A stretch of 64,000 bases of DNA, taken from contig CAJNOI010000189.1 of the NCBI GenBank assembly GCA_905250115.1, positions 62,001 through 126,000 on the forward strand. Reading direction: 5' to 3'. The stretch comes from Adineta steineri (taxonomy: Eukaryota > Rotifera > Eurotatoria > Adinetida > Adinetidae). The translations under genes were made by a program, and so were the position numbers. Below the pieces are notes generated by a model, which saw nothing but the letters and a program-made list of their open reading frames with translations, had not been told where the DNA came from and did not search any database. The stretch's first letter is position 1; each line of letters opens with the position of its first letter. Below are positions 11,546 through 23,781 of the stretch, piece after piece.

Positions 11546-13042
11546 TTAATCAGAAGAATGACGGCATGGTATAAGAGCAGCACTGCAATCATTACAAGAG
11601 TTCGATGATACTATATCATCTATACAATTTGGTATAGCATTTTCTATTGCGAATAATTTTATTCTCTTGACACTTCCTGTAGAAGTTGCTGCTGATTTTG
11701 ATAATGATTCTGCAATACATCCATGTAAGGAGTTACATTTGTTCTACTTTTTTAATGAATTTACCTGTTTGATCTATCTCTTGACGGTTTCTTTTTGCTA
11801 AATTTGGTACAACGATATTTTCTTTTTTACCATTTATACCTTCTATTTGTTTTTGAAGGATTGTGCAAGCTATCCACAGATCACAATCACTCTCAAAATC
11901 TTTATCTAAAAAATACAAATTTCAATCGAAAATTTTTATTTCTTTTTTATCATATTGATAATCGTGTTCTATCTTACGTTTTAATCGAAGTTGATCTTCC
12001 CAACATCGTTTCACAATAGATGCTTTGAAATTATCTTTCGACAAATTTATTGAAACAGGTAAATCAAGACGGTCAGCAACTAGACGTGATAATGTACTCT
12101 CATCTGGTGTCAAATAAAATACAAATATATAATATTATTTCGATGATACAATACAACAAAAACAAACAGACCTTGATGTATTCGTTTCGACTCTTGAATA
12201 TTTTCATACAATTCACTATCACATAGTTGCTTAGCATATGCACAATGAGGAAACCAACGAGCATGTTCATTTGTTAGATTATCATTATTATTTGATGTTA
12301 ATGATTGATTATTAGTTGACTGTTCATTGATGACTGGAATAGACGTTTGAGATCCAGTTAGTATACCAATGATATAAGAACATTTTGGTGAAAGAATCCT
12401 ATGAATATGACTAGGATCATCACTATTTGGAATCCATTGTTGACAGATAAGGTTACAATAGATACAAATAACACGATCAGCAACATTACAACTGAAGAAG
12501 CCAGCATCAGTCATTTGTGATATGAAAGATGGCGATGCTCGATGTGGATAATGTGAGAATGTTCTTTTTCTTGCTTGTTTGAGAATGTCTACTTCTTGAA
12601 ATATGATAGATTGAGTATTCGTGTGATTATTATCAGTTTTAGATGATTGCTGTTGGTCAAAAGATATCAACAATATCAATGAAGAATTATTGCATATATA
12701 AGGAATATATTTATAAGAAGATGTCATTGAGAGAACAAACGGACATGATGGACTTCGTTGTGAATGAATGGTGAATGGTTTCATATCCGATGTCCACCCA
12801 GAGACTTCAAGCTTGCACTCATAACAATGAACTCTGTCTGTGTTGTCTATATACTTGAATCCAGCAGCTTTCATTTGAACCGATGAATATATTCCTGGTT
12901 TTTTTGTCAAACCTTGGCACACTCTTGAAATTTTTTCATAAACGTGACCCACGTCTATCTTGGATTTTTTCTCACAATGACCTCTGTTCATAACTTTATC
13001 TTGATCAAAGATGTAAGGTTTTGCTGTACGCGAAAGTGACAT
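11546..13042 (-). CDS. Degenerate IAP protein with two BIR domains, a BIR3 remnant and a truncated RING
   Basis: IAP proteins bind caspases or signalling partners through zinc-binding BIR domains and often carry a RING E3 domain. Four exons, 12172-13042, 11978-12103, 11765-11905 and 11546-11709, total 1302 nt (433 aa) with good splice sites. BIR1 (CYECKLEVSGW...H...C) and BIR2 (CIYCNLICQQW...H...C) are intact. BIR3 has lost its N-terminal two thirds: only TNEHARWFPHC with the last His/Cys ligands remains. A UBA-like segment (LSRLVADRLDLPVS) follows. The last exon ends SCNDCSAALIPCRHSSD then stop, so only the first ligands of a RING remain. The central part is nearly identical to the gene at 23782-25769, including an intron. 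It could be a decaying copy or a reduced, still expressed protein. Confidence 0.75.
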
Positions 13043-16000
13043 CCTATATATTTTATAAATATACACAAGAAGAAAGTGAGTAATATTTTAATAAAATATA
13101 GAAAAAAAGAATTTATAACATGGGCCGAAATAAATCATTTATGTAATCAATTCGGTTTTGGTTTATGACTTTATCATCAGAAGAGATTAATTGATTTTAT
13201 AAAGTTTATTTTAATTATTTTTTAGCAAGAAATGCATGATTTATTCATCTGATTTGTTTTTGAAATGAAATAGAATATTTCAAAATAGTGTATTATTCCA
13301 GTACGAAAACAAAACAATTTGTGATCATTTATGATAATAATTGACTCTTCATTTTTTATTATACATAAGACTACTTCCAACAACTCACCTTATGATAATA
13401 TATATTGATTATCAACAAGTTAAGATTGTTTCTGCATTCTCGAGATGAACACACAAGTATTTTTGGATTTTTCATACATACAAAATAAATAAATAATTTG
13501 CTGGACTATTTATCCTTGAAAAAATCCTACACGTCATTTGAAAAATCCTTGTGTAAAATTCCTAGCCGTCATTTTGAAAAATCCCTTGGTTAAAGTCGAT
13601 GAGTCATTGGAAATAATTTTTATGTGTTCTGTTTGGTGCACTCGGGAAAAAACCAAGTAAAACACATTTTGTTTGTGAAATATAACCCAAATAACGCGTC
13701 GAAGAGAAAGCAAAAAAAGACCGACATTGTCTGAATAACGTAAGCGTTTGGAATATGTTGAAGGTTAAATAACATGTAAGTATCAAGATATTTTGATGTA
13801 TTGTCTTGAATATTTTATTTTTCTAGTCTAATCGTTCAGTATGGCTCATTAATATTTTTGCTATCATATATGCTTGATTTCGAGTTTAAACAAAAATTTT
13901 CTTCGAGACGAAGATGTCGCATATAAACATTTGAAATATATATTATCTTTATTGTAGTTCGATTGAAAAGAAAGAGTAATGATAATTATCTACAGTTTCT
14001 TTTCAAAAACAATGAAACGTATTGATATTTAACTGATTTGATATATCTATATATTGTGTATTAACAAAAAGGAATCGGAGTTATATTGAAAATTTCCAAC
14101 TTTGACATAATAGTGTATTCAAAAAGAATAATGCAAGTATTAGCTTATCGCTTCTATCAATACAGAATGAGAAATAAATAAATATTTATTCAATTTATAT
14201 ATCAGATTAAAAACAATTCAATTATAGATAATACAACATACAATATAATATTTGGAAGTAGTATATACAATTACGATATCAGATCTATATGATCGATGGA
14301 TCAATATATATTTAATGTAGATGATTATAAGTTTTGATTCTAGGTCATTATTGTAGTAATTCGCTCACATATAAACTCGATATGGGTAGAAGCTGAGTGT
14401 AACGAATAAATTGAATAAGATGGTTATGTATCGGACAAATTTTCTAGATCACAGATAAAAACTAGTGGACCAATTGGTCCAATCTGACCTAGATAGGTCA
14501 GTATCGATCGTCAAAATTAAGATTAATTTTATTTTTGTGTAGAACCGTAGGTTCAATGTCTATTGTAGAACAACAAGAACAAGAAGAAGAGAAGAGAACG
14601 GGATGAATACGATACATATATGTATGTGTGCGTGTACATATATATATATAGGATCACGATAAGGAATGATCCTATATTTAGATGAGAGAAAAGAAAAGAA
14701 CCACATGTATATATGATAGAAGAATACAGGGAATGTTCCAACATGATCAGAGGGAATATAACAATATGTATATCACTAAATATATTGGATATTTTCTACA
14801 AGTTATTCTCAAACAGAAATTCTTCTCGACGTATAATGTGTCATAAGTATTTTTATAAAATTTCTTATTAAGAAGATAGGAATAATATCTATTCCATCAA
14901 GTATGTTCTCATTCATTTATTTTTCTAAATATATCGATTAAAATAAGAAATATAAAGTTATTTCTTGTCTATAAACATATTCCCATGTCTGAAGAATTCA
15001 AAATAACATCTATAAATATATAAATCCAAGAATATCCCACATATGTTTGACTAAAAATAGTTTTTATTATTTTTTTGTATGTCTATTATACAAAATTTAT
15101 TCATGTAAACTTCGTTTTACATATAGATTCTTTTGATAAATTTCCCATTATGTCTGGTTGTGGATGTTGGTATTCTCATGGTTTTATACCCACACAACAT
15201 ATACTTTTTTTCGTCTAAATTTTATTATTCAGGAAGTGATATAATGTTTTTTCAAATGTTTCTCATTAAAATATCCGATAAGATATAAAAAATGAATCAG
15301 TGAAAATATTATTTATGAGTCGTATTCATAACATGGAAGTAAAAAAACACAACCCATATGATTTCATTTTAATGGTAACATAAAAGCATATAATTGCTTC
15401 GGCGAAATGATCGAAAACATAATAATTAAAATAAATATTGACACCACTTTCTTTGTTGGAAATTTCCAACATGTGTTGTTTTTAGACTATGCAAATTAAT
15501 GAAGCACACAAATATGCATATTTATTTTGAGTTATTGCTTGACGAAAATATTTTTCTTATAAAGTGCCTGTTAGAGTTTCATCATTCGTGTTTTGAGTCA
15601 AACTAATTCGTAGAACTAGAATAAATTATTTTTTAAAATATTAACATTTCTGACGACTTTTTATCAGTAGAAAATCAGCAAATAATAATGAGCATTAGTT
15701 TTTTTAAGGCACTTAACAAATTGAATAATATAGAAAAATTTTACAGACAGAGATTCTTTGCATGTTTTTGAAGGAGAGAAAAATGTTTTTGTAAAGATTC
15801 TGTTGATGAATTCCAGTCACCATCAAAAGGATATTTTATGGTTTCTAATAATATTTTCGGTGGATTTTTTTATGTCTGTTTAACAGACTTTCACTAACGA
15901 AAAATTATGTGCTGCATGAATCTTAATAGCGTCATCAAGTGACATTGCAAAAATTAATACCTAGTCAGAGCTTGAAAAAATATTTGACAAATAAAGCAAA

Positions 16001-17646
16001 TAACAAGATTCGTCATAACTGTTTTCGTGTTGTTACGAAGGTAGCTTACCGAAAACATGCTTTTTGCTTTTATCTGCGCAAACAAAAGTGTTGATGTTGA
16101 CTACACTTGAAAAGGAAAGAAAGCGATAGTCATACGACTCTAACATATGCTTGAATAAAATATCAGGATCTTTTTAATATACAAAACGGTTACTGTTTCA
16201 TTATCATGCTTTCAAAAGTAATTATATAATTGTCATATTTGTTTTTCGAGTTATTTTTATTTACATAGACATTAGTAATTTCTATTTACAGTTCCGTTTG
16301 ATTCAATCTTTTCGGAGAATAAGAACAAAATTTAGGAAGTGACGATTTTTTTTCTTAATCATGTTGGAAAAAAAACATGGTTTTATTGAGTTTCCGATTT
16401 AGTTATCTTATTCAATATTTGAATTATGATAAACTAAAAGATATGCTTTCTGTGATTCAACAAAACATGACTATATTCACTTCTTCCTAGTTTAAATTTA
16501 TGATAATATACAAATGGATATGATATATTGCTTAGTCATATATTAATAATCCATGATTAAATTTTACATAAACTAGAAAACAAATAATAATCAGTATTTG
16601 TTGAACTCGGAGTGTAGTTTTGAGATAAAAAAGAATTGTGAACACAAAGAATTAATCATAAATATTAGAATCAATTAAACAAGTTTTCGAAGATTTTCAG
16701 AAGTGTCAGTAGTTCTCAATCCTTCTGATGATTGCTCTTCGCGCATCTAACTATTCATACTTAGTCTGTGAAGTTTTATTCCTAAAGAATTTTTAAACTT
16801 AATCCACTTATTATTTACATTAAATTTCAGAGAAATATAGAATATGTCACCATGTCATACAGAAGTAATTCAGTTTTTAAACTGGAATTTTTCCTGGGAG
16901 AAAACAGTCTTTTTATTGATTCAGATATTAAAATTTTGTGAGAAGTTGTTTTTCTTTCCCTTTTGCGATAACGTTACCCGTTCGTTCTGCGTGTGTTAAT
17001 AATGTATTTCTTATCTTGAGAGAACGAGTGAAAATGAGAGCATGATTTTTTTTTCTTCCGTTCTGTCATTATTCACTGATAATGTAAGTTGGTTTTTTCC
17101 CGAGTTAGGTTACGTGAATATATGGTGTATATATACGCTTGGTAAAAGCCAAATATGTATTGAAAATGAGACATCTTCCGTTTAATAAAAGTACATTGAG
17201 AGAAGTTGGAATTCCCCATTGTTTTATTAGATTTAACTATGCCTATATATATAGACAGATTTCAGTCAATGTTGTACAATCACCCACTAGCATTTAATGT
17301 AAGTATCGAAAATATTTTTATGAAAAGAGTTTTAAATGATTAAGGAAAGACAGTCCCATGCCATAGAAAATATATTCGAGAAGCTCAGGAGTAGCTTGCG
17401 CGAGTCCAGTGAACATTCGCCAATCAGCAAAAATCCGGTTTGCATTGGCGAAAGTTCAGTGTCCAGCATACAATTGTATAAGTTCGGGTGTGGATGAGTG
17501 TCGACTAAGAGAAGATACTCACCAACATCCAAACTATATTATTGTAAAAGAATAAAAAAATTTTAGTCAACTTATTGATCGTACTTATATATCTATATGT
17601 TTATTTTATATTCTAGAATTTGATTATAGAACTATTATTACCTATA
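13043..17646. other. Long gene-free region between two IAP genes
   Basis: About 4.6 kb of AT-rich sequence without a supportable gene. Short repeated strings lie at 13515-13620, where three imperfect copies of a unit containing GTCATTTGAAAAATCC-like text occur. A fragment of the dispersed G-rich repeat family lies near 17485-17527 (GTGTGGATGAGTGTCGACT, then a GATACTC arm). A polypyrimidine acceptor-like site (TATTCTAG) ends near 17618, just before the next gene's start. Confidence 0.55.
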
Positions 17647-19719
17647 ATGAGTGACAGTTCGTATGGCGTGTATAACGAATTGAAAAAGAATTCTGATGCA
17701 AAACTATATTTATTCAGAGACCAATTTTCAGCGAAAAATACATTATCATCGCCAATTATACAGAGTACCTTATCATTGTGTTTAGAACTGATCAAACAAA
17801 AAGCTTTAGGTGCTGCTACTACGTTGAAGAATGCTGGTTTCGGATTTACAGACAGCTCAAACACTGGCATACGTTGTGATGACTGTGGCCTGGAATTACC
17901 GGACTGTAAAACAAACACAGATCTACTTACTTTTCATAAAACCGCAAGACCAGACTGTTTATTCGTTCGTAATAAACAATCAACCAAAATATCAACATCA
18001 CCTTCCTCTTTCTTACCAATCGCTGTTGTTAGAAATACTTCGATAGAAAATGATCTGGAAAGTCCATTAAAACGACAGAAGATCGAAGCTAGCAAGGAGA
18101 ACATTAATTTTAGTCGCCTATTCGAACCCACTATAGTTCAACAAATACGTAGACGAACCTTTTCACATTGGCCTCATCGTGCTAGTCCATCTCAAGCACA
18201 AATGATTGAAGCAGGATTTTTTAATTGTAACGTTGGCGATCGGGTAATATGCATCTATTGTAATCTGATTTGTCAACAATGGTCGCCGAATAACGACGAT
18301 CCATGTGAAGTTCATAAAACTCTTCGTCCAAACTGTATATATGTTAAAGCCAAATTAATCCGCCATGAGCCAGGATCAATATTAATTGTCAATGATAGTG
18401 TAACGGGAGCTTCTCCAAACAATCAATCCATTCCATCGAACAGCGTAGATCAATTTCGATGTAACGAATTTGTTCATACGGCTGCTTGTCATACTGCATA
18501 TACAGAATTATATAAACGAACAGCGTCTTTTGCTACATGGCCTACAGATAATTTACCGTCCGTTGATGATCTTGTGCGAGCTGGATTCTTTTTTAGTGGT
18601 ACTAAAACTATTGTAACATGTTTTTATTGTAATGGATCATTACAAAATTGGGGAGCAAATGATAATCCAACGATAGAGCATGCTCGATGGTTTCCACAGT
18701 GTGCATATGCTAAACAGTTATGTGGTGATGACCTTTATAGAAAAATTCAAGAATCTAAACGAGCCCAACAAGGTTTGTTTTCTTATTTATGAGTTTCATG
18801 AAAACTTGATAATAATAATAATATTTATTATTCAGAACGTGCTAGAGTTAATCAATCAAGAGAAGCAGTAGGTTCAAGTGCCTCGACCAATAGTACTACA
18901 GCATCAAATAGTAGACAATTATTAATACCTGATGAGAGTACATTATCACGTCTTGTTGCTGCTCGATTGGATTTACCAATTTCGCAAAGTTTATTAAAAG
19001 AATTCAAACTATCAATTATAAAACGTTGTTGGGAAGATCAACTTCGACTTAAACGTAAGTTATAAATATTTCCGATAATCTGAATTCATTCGATTATATA
19101 TTAAAATCATTTGTTTGTTTAGGCGATGATTTTGTAACTGATTCTGATTTACGTATGGCTTGTAAAATTCTTCAGAAACAAATCGAACACATTGACGGTA
19201 AAAAAGAAAATATTGTTATACCAAGTGTACAAATGAAAAAAATTCAAGAAGATGCTGAAAAACAAAGAGCTGGTATGTTTATTATTTAATTAAAAATACA
19301 TTTTTGTAACAATTTCTTGTTATCGTATTATAGAAGCTCTTGCCCGCGAACAAATTACTATGATACCAACTGTACCTCTTACTACTCCATTGACATCTAA
19401 TAATTCACCTCAAACCGTAGATGTTGAAATGACAACATCATCACAGTCAGCAACAAATGACTTAATAACACAGGAAATAACGATTAGAGATCAGAAAGAA
19501 GCAGATATAATAAAACCCACTATTTCTGATACAAACCAGCAAAATCAAACAAAAGAGTCACCAATAGCCAATCCATGTGTCTTATGTTTGTCAGAAGAAA
19601 AACGACTTGCTTGCATACCATGTGGGCACTTAGCTACATGCGTTCCATGCGGGCATTCATTGCGATCTTGTCCTATTTGTCGTCGGGAAATTGAAGCATT
19701 CGTTCGAATTTATATTTAA
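17647..19719 (+). CDS. IAP protein with three BIR domains, UBA-like region and RING
   Basis: Four exons, 17647-18772, 18836-19054, 19123-19272 and 19334-19719, total 1881 nt, or 626 aa. The architecture is that of cellular IAPs: regulators of apoptosis and ubiquitin signalling. BIR1 ligands are CDDC...H...C (about residues 76-104), BIR2 CIYC...H...C (about 203-232) and BIR3 CFYC...H...C (about 326-354). BIR1 and BIR3 have 16 residues between the second Cys and the His; BIR2 has 17. All have six residues between His and the last Cys. A conserved UBA-like stretch (DESTLSRLVAARLDL) and a charged linker precede a C-terminal RING: CVLCLSEEKRLACIPCGH, then CVPC and CPIC. Met at 17647 is chosen because it follows an acceptor-like AG and precedes the conserved region; an in-frame Met at 17620 is also possible. 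Of the three IAP genes here, this one and the one at 23782 are complete. Confidence 0.9.
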
Positions 19720-19733
19720 CCTTTTTCGGCCGG

Positions 19734-19753
19734 ATGTTGCCAAATGGCAACAT
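19734..19753 (+). other. Perfect 8-bp stem-loop just after the IAP stop codon
   Basis: An 8-bp perfect inverted repeat (ATGTTGCC / GGCAACAT) with loop AAAT starts 15 bases after the stop codon of the IAP gene. It would lie in the 3' UTR. A function in transcript processing or stability is only a guess. Confidence 0.45.
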
Positions 19754-21070
19754 TTTGCCGTAGAAAAAGATGAAGAACAAATCATCGAAAACTGGTCTTC
19801 ATGGTTTTCGTATGCGATCGGTTGTCTAATGACGGCTCGATTCGTGCACATTTACAGTAATAACTAACGAAAATGAATTGCCTTCATCATTAGTGGTATT
19901 TAACATCAAGTCTACGGTCAGATAAATGATACATTTATTGCAATGAATAAAGTTAGTTTGTTGGTTGGTAGTAATAAGATGATAATCTCCTGTATTATAT
20001 ATTTATGATATTGAATGTTAGTCTTTTATTTTGGTGAATGTTAATGTCAATTCAAGTGAAAAAAGATGCATATGAGAATTATCGAAGAACGTATTTTCTC
20101 TTTATCGTCAAATGCAGATTATAGTGACAATATTTTTAAACAATTTATGGATTATTACTTATGTGTCGAATGGGTATAACATTAATATAAAACAGAAGAA
20201 AGACATTCCAGTAAAAAGCTTAGATACTTGTTTAGAATAGTTTTTGCTTGTAGTAAAGTTTATTATACAAAATATATATGGATAGTGTGAAAAGAAATAA
20301 AAATAACCTTTTACCGTATTCTCTACTTTTATATATGTACTTCAGTCAACGTCAAATGTGTCATGTCACAATGAACAAGCAAAACGTATGAAAAAAATAA
20401 TTTTTCATCTGATAATATATTTGATGAGCTTGGAAGAATGATAGTTAAATGAAAAGAGTGTTGGTGTGGGTGCGAATATGAATATGAATTTTCCACTCAC
20501 CAATACTTACACCCCGACTTACACTGTGTTTGTCCAGATTTTAAATTATCAAAATCAATCATATTTGAAAAAGAATAAATGATTTCAAATAAGATTATTT
20601 CGCACTTAGAGAAAAAGAAAATAATTAGATCAAAACGGAGCAAGTGTATGATAAACAAACGGACAATAGATCATTAATCAAGTGAATGAGAAAAAAAATT
20701 AAGCAGAACAAATAAAAAATTATGTTTTTGATAATCTAATACGTACTGTTCGAACAAAGTGATTGATGTTTACTTTTTTCAAAAATATTATTTCATATTG
20801 GTACACTTCCGAATACAATCAATATTTATTCTATGCTGAACAAATTTTAACATTACTGTCGGTTTGAAAAACTTTTTTTTATAGATATATCGACAGGAGA
20901 TTCTTCCATCCACTTGAGAAGAAAATTCATAAAATATTTTTTTGGCCAAGAATGCGAGACAAATAAAGGTGCTTCTAAAAACTTTCAAGCGATGAATTTC
21001 GTTTTCTGTCGGACCGGCCAATCTTGTAAACTGGTCCGGCACCAGTTCTGATAAAAATCGATCCAATCAC

Positions 21071-21094
21071 ATATATATATATATATATATATAT
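21071..21094 (+). repeat. (AT)n microsatellite
   Basis: Uninterrupted AT dinucleotide run of about 24 bases. Confidence 0.95.
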
Positions 21095-21227
21095 GTCTAA
21101 TGAAAGATAACTTATACTATGGTGGGGTGTCGGTGCTAGGGAGCTGCGGAGTACTTCGAAACCCGATTCTGACTCCGACGGAGTCGGGTTTTGGGGTCAT
21201 AAAATTTTACTCTAGAAGTTGCTTTTT

Positions 21228-21355
21228 TGTTAACAAAATAACGGAGTTATTTGGAGTTTTTCGGAGTCGGAGTGAAAAAAACAAAAATTCTCGGAGTCGG
21301 AGTCGTGGGAACGAAATTTTTCGGAGTCGGAGCCAAAAAACGTTGACTCCGCAGG
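21228..21355 (+). repeat. Degenerate GGAGTC minisatellite
   Basis: Several clusters of CGGAGTCGGAGT separated by AT-rich A/T runs, opened and closed by GACTCCG-type inverse copies near 21169-21190 and 21344-21352. It is markedly more GC-rich than its surroundings. Confidence 0.75.
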
Positions 21356-22059
21356 TCCCTAGTGGATGTGGGTGGCGGTGAGTATCTTCTCCTAGTCGAC
21401 ACCGAAACATCCACCAACATCCACGTATATCCACATCCATACCCAATTCTTAAAATATCTCTTTTGGCAGTACACCCGAGTAAAGTGAAGGTGCTTCTAA
21501 AAACTTCCAACCGATGAATTTCGTTTTCTGTCGGACCGGTCAATCCTGATCCTGAGAGTGGGGTGGATATGGGTGTCGGCGAGTATCTACTCTTAGTCGA
21601 CAGCCAGACATTCACTCATGCCCACATCCACCCCCAACCATATCCACATATACACTCAGTTCTTAAAATATCTTTTTTTACCGAACATGCGAGAAAAATG
21701 AAGGTGCTCCTAGAAAATTCCAACCGATGAATTTCCTTTTTTTTCCGGGCCGGTCAATCTTCTAAACTGGCTCGATCGGACTGGACTGGCTCCAGCCCTG
21801 AGAAAAACCGAGGGTGTGGGAGTGGGTTAGAGTCCGACGGGTTTAAGCTTTTTTATCGTAATATGTAAGAATATAACCCGTCCCGATCCCGCCTAATCCC
21901 GATTGTTTATATGTTTACTGAAAACAGTTTTCGAACACATAAGTTTCGTTCGGCAGCATTTTAAATAACTTCATGTATGTAATGATTTGTCGACAAAGAG
22001 CTGATATCTAAGAGCATACTTCAGTCTTCCAAGTTCTATTAGTTAGAAGATGTAGTATA

Positions 22060-22115
22060 TTGAGGGTGTGGGTATGAGAAGATAGAATCACCCATACCTA
22101 CACCCACACTCTCAA
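22060..22115 (+). repeat. G-rich inverted repeat (hairpin element)
   Basis: The left arm TTGAGGGTGTGGGTATG is answered by CATACCTACACCCACACTC plus TCAA on the right, with a spacer of about 16 bases. It is the clearest member of a dispersed family also seen near 20460-20530, 22320-22360, 23158-23212 and 25876-25983. Confidence 0.75.
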
Positions 22116-22374
22116 ATTACATTGAACTTCGGAATAAATAAAAAGAAATATCTTAGTATGAATCAATTATATACATCAGATTAAGGTGAATCCTGAGACA
22201 GGACTTCCGTCCGATTCCTGCTGCAATGGGATTGGGCTCCCGGTCCCGATCCTGACAGGACTGGGAACGGGGTCGGAAGAATCCTCGTCGGATCCTAGTG
22301 TAGTTGCCGACTAAGAGAAAATACCCACCCACACCCACCCTCAATTATTCAGGGTGTGGATGATGCGGTACGGT

Positions 22375-22540
22375 CGCAAATAAGCGAAAGGCTTCTCAGC
22401 AAAAATTCTAAGTGAAAAAAAAGAGCGAAAGACAATTCAGCGAAATGATTTTTCTTGATGAAAGTATAGATGAAAAATGTTTCGCAGTTGTGACTTTCGC
22501 TGAAAAGTCGTTCGCTTAAATGATTTTCGCTCAACAGACA
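22375..22540 (+). repeat. Multi-copy GCGAAA inverted repeat
   Basis: The left half has repeated AGCGAAAG...TTCAGCGAAA-like strings (22383-22450). The right half has the inverse: TTTCGCTGAAAAGTCGTTCGC and TTTTCGCTCAA (22495-22533). The two halves can pair imperfectly around a spacer of about 40 bases. Confidence 0.65.
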
Positions 22541-22884
22541 CCATATTCTTCAGAGTCACTGTTGTCATGATTATTCAGAGAATGCATACGTGAAGAGGGA
22601 AAAATGGAAGGCAGCGATATAAGTTTTAAAAAAGATGAAGAAAATAATATGTGATACATTTATCTTAAAAAAATATACCTGTATGAATCCTTATCAGTTT
22701 AGATACAATTATGATATACATGAGTAACGATATTATTAATATTAGTCGTTTCATGCAATACTTTTATTTTGAGGTAGTCTTTTCAAATATTTTTATTATA
22801 TATATATGTAACCAAAACAAACAACATGTGCGTCGTTCTTATTTTTCTTCCTTCGTCGCCGTTAATAAAAATATTTGCACTGTG

Positions 22885-23128
22885 ATTTCACTCTTATTCA
22901 GGTTGGTTTTTTCCAACATACAACATACCCTTCGACTATAGTCACAAACATTCATCGCTGAAATTTTTTTTAATGGCCCACGACACACAGATTACATGTA
23001 TATTTAATTTCACTATTATTCATGATGGTTTTTTCCAACTAAAGATACTTTTACAGTATAGATAAAACACTCATCGTCGAAACTTGTCTTTAATGATCCA
23101 TGGTAAACAGATTACATATATATATGGT
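22885..23128 (+). repeat. Tandem duplication, period about 122 bp
   Basis: Two diverged copies, 22885-23006 and 23007-23128. Each opens with ATTTCACT.TTATTCA, passes GG(T)TTTTTTCCAAC and CATCG, and ends with CAGATTACAT.TAT. The shared order of motifs over the full unit supports a true tandem copy. Confidence 0.7.
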
Positions 23129-23157
23129 ATTTAAAGTAAGATACACTTTTAAAACTT

Positions 23158-23212
23158 GAGGGTGCGTGGGTGTGAGTTTCAGTCTAGGTAAAAAAGAGAC
23201 ACTCACACCCGC
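23158..23212 (+). repeat. G-rich inverted repeat (hairpin element)
   Basis: TTGAGGGTGCGTGGGTGTGAG is followed by a short spacer and ACACTCACACCCGC. It belongs to the same family as 22060-22115. Confidence 0.6.
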
Positions 23213-23781
23213 CGGGTCAGCTCCATCTTTGTGCTGATCTTTATCCATTTACATCAACTCATAATTAGAGACTTATCAAAGATTTTATAAAGAATCACTT
23301 ATAAAACAACTGAAAAATTTTTACTATTTATTCATACCTTCAAAAACTATCATTAGTTTTACATTCATTGAGAGCCTGTATAGAGGATATTATTTTTTGA
23401 AAAATCAAACCTTTTTTTTTAAATATTGACATTCGCAATCAATGTGAATATCTACTGATGAGTAAAAATGTTCATTCATTAATCTGTTCAGAAACATAAT
23501 AGGCTGATGCAAAGTGCTCACTTTAAATATATACCTACATTTTTATTTACCTCTCAATACGGCAGCTGTTAATTTTCGAAAAAATAATCGGTATTGAATA
23601 GTTACCATTTTTCTTCACGTTACAAATACTCTATTATTTTAGTGAATTATGTATAATTTTTATATTAGCAAATCCACTGGATACTGCCAGTTTTTATTAT
23701 AGTGTGCACCTTGTATCTTTAAATTTTAGATTAATTTCATAAACAATCACTAAAACTAACATTCAAAGTAATAAGCATTAT

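Larger units (their letters stand above)
20936..21790 (+). repeat. Three diverged copies of a roughly 100-bp unit
   Basis: Copies near 20936-21045, 21445-21550 and 21659-21790 share an AT-rich lead, then GCGAG or CGAG, then AAGGTGCTTCTAAAAACTT, then CGATGAATTTC and a GTCGGACCGG-like end. Before copies 2 and 3 lies a further shared block with GAGTATCT, CTC and AGTCGAC. This points to an older interspersed or locally duplicated element, not a gene. Confidence 0.7.
19720..23781. other. Repeat-rich gene-free region between two IAP genes
   Basis: About 4 kb with no domain-bearing ORF. It carries locally GC-rich minisatellite-like patches (GGAGTC units, GGGATC/CCCGATC-like units, GTGGGTGTGGG-like units), an (AT)n run, hairpins and a tandem duplication, listed separately. 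ORFs at 21100-21615 and 22153-22344 are by-products of these repeats. Confidence 0.7.

Noticed and set aside
21100-21615. Overlapping ORFs on both strands, about 80-120 codons
   Set aside because: They are translations of GGAGTC and GTGGG-type repeats with Arg/Ser/Pro low complexity; no domain.
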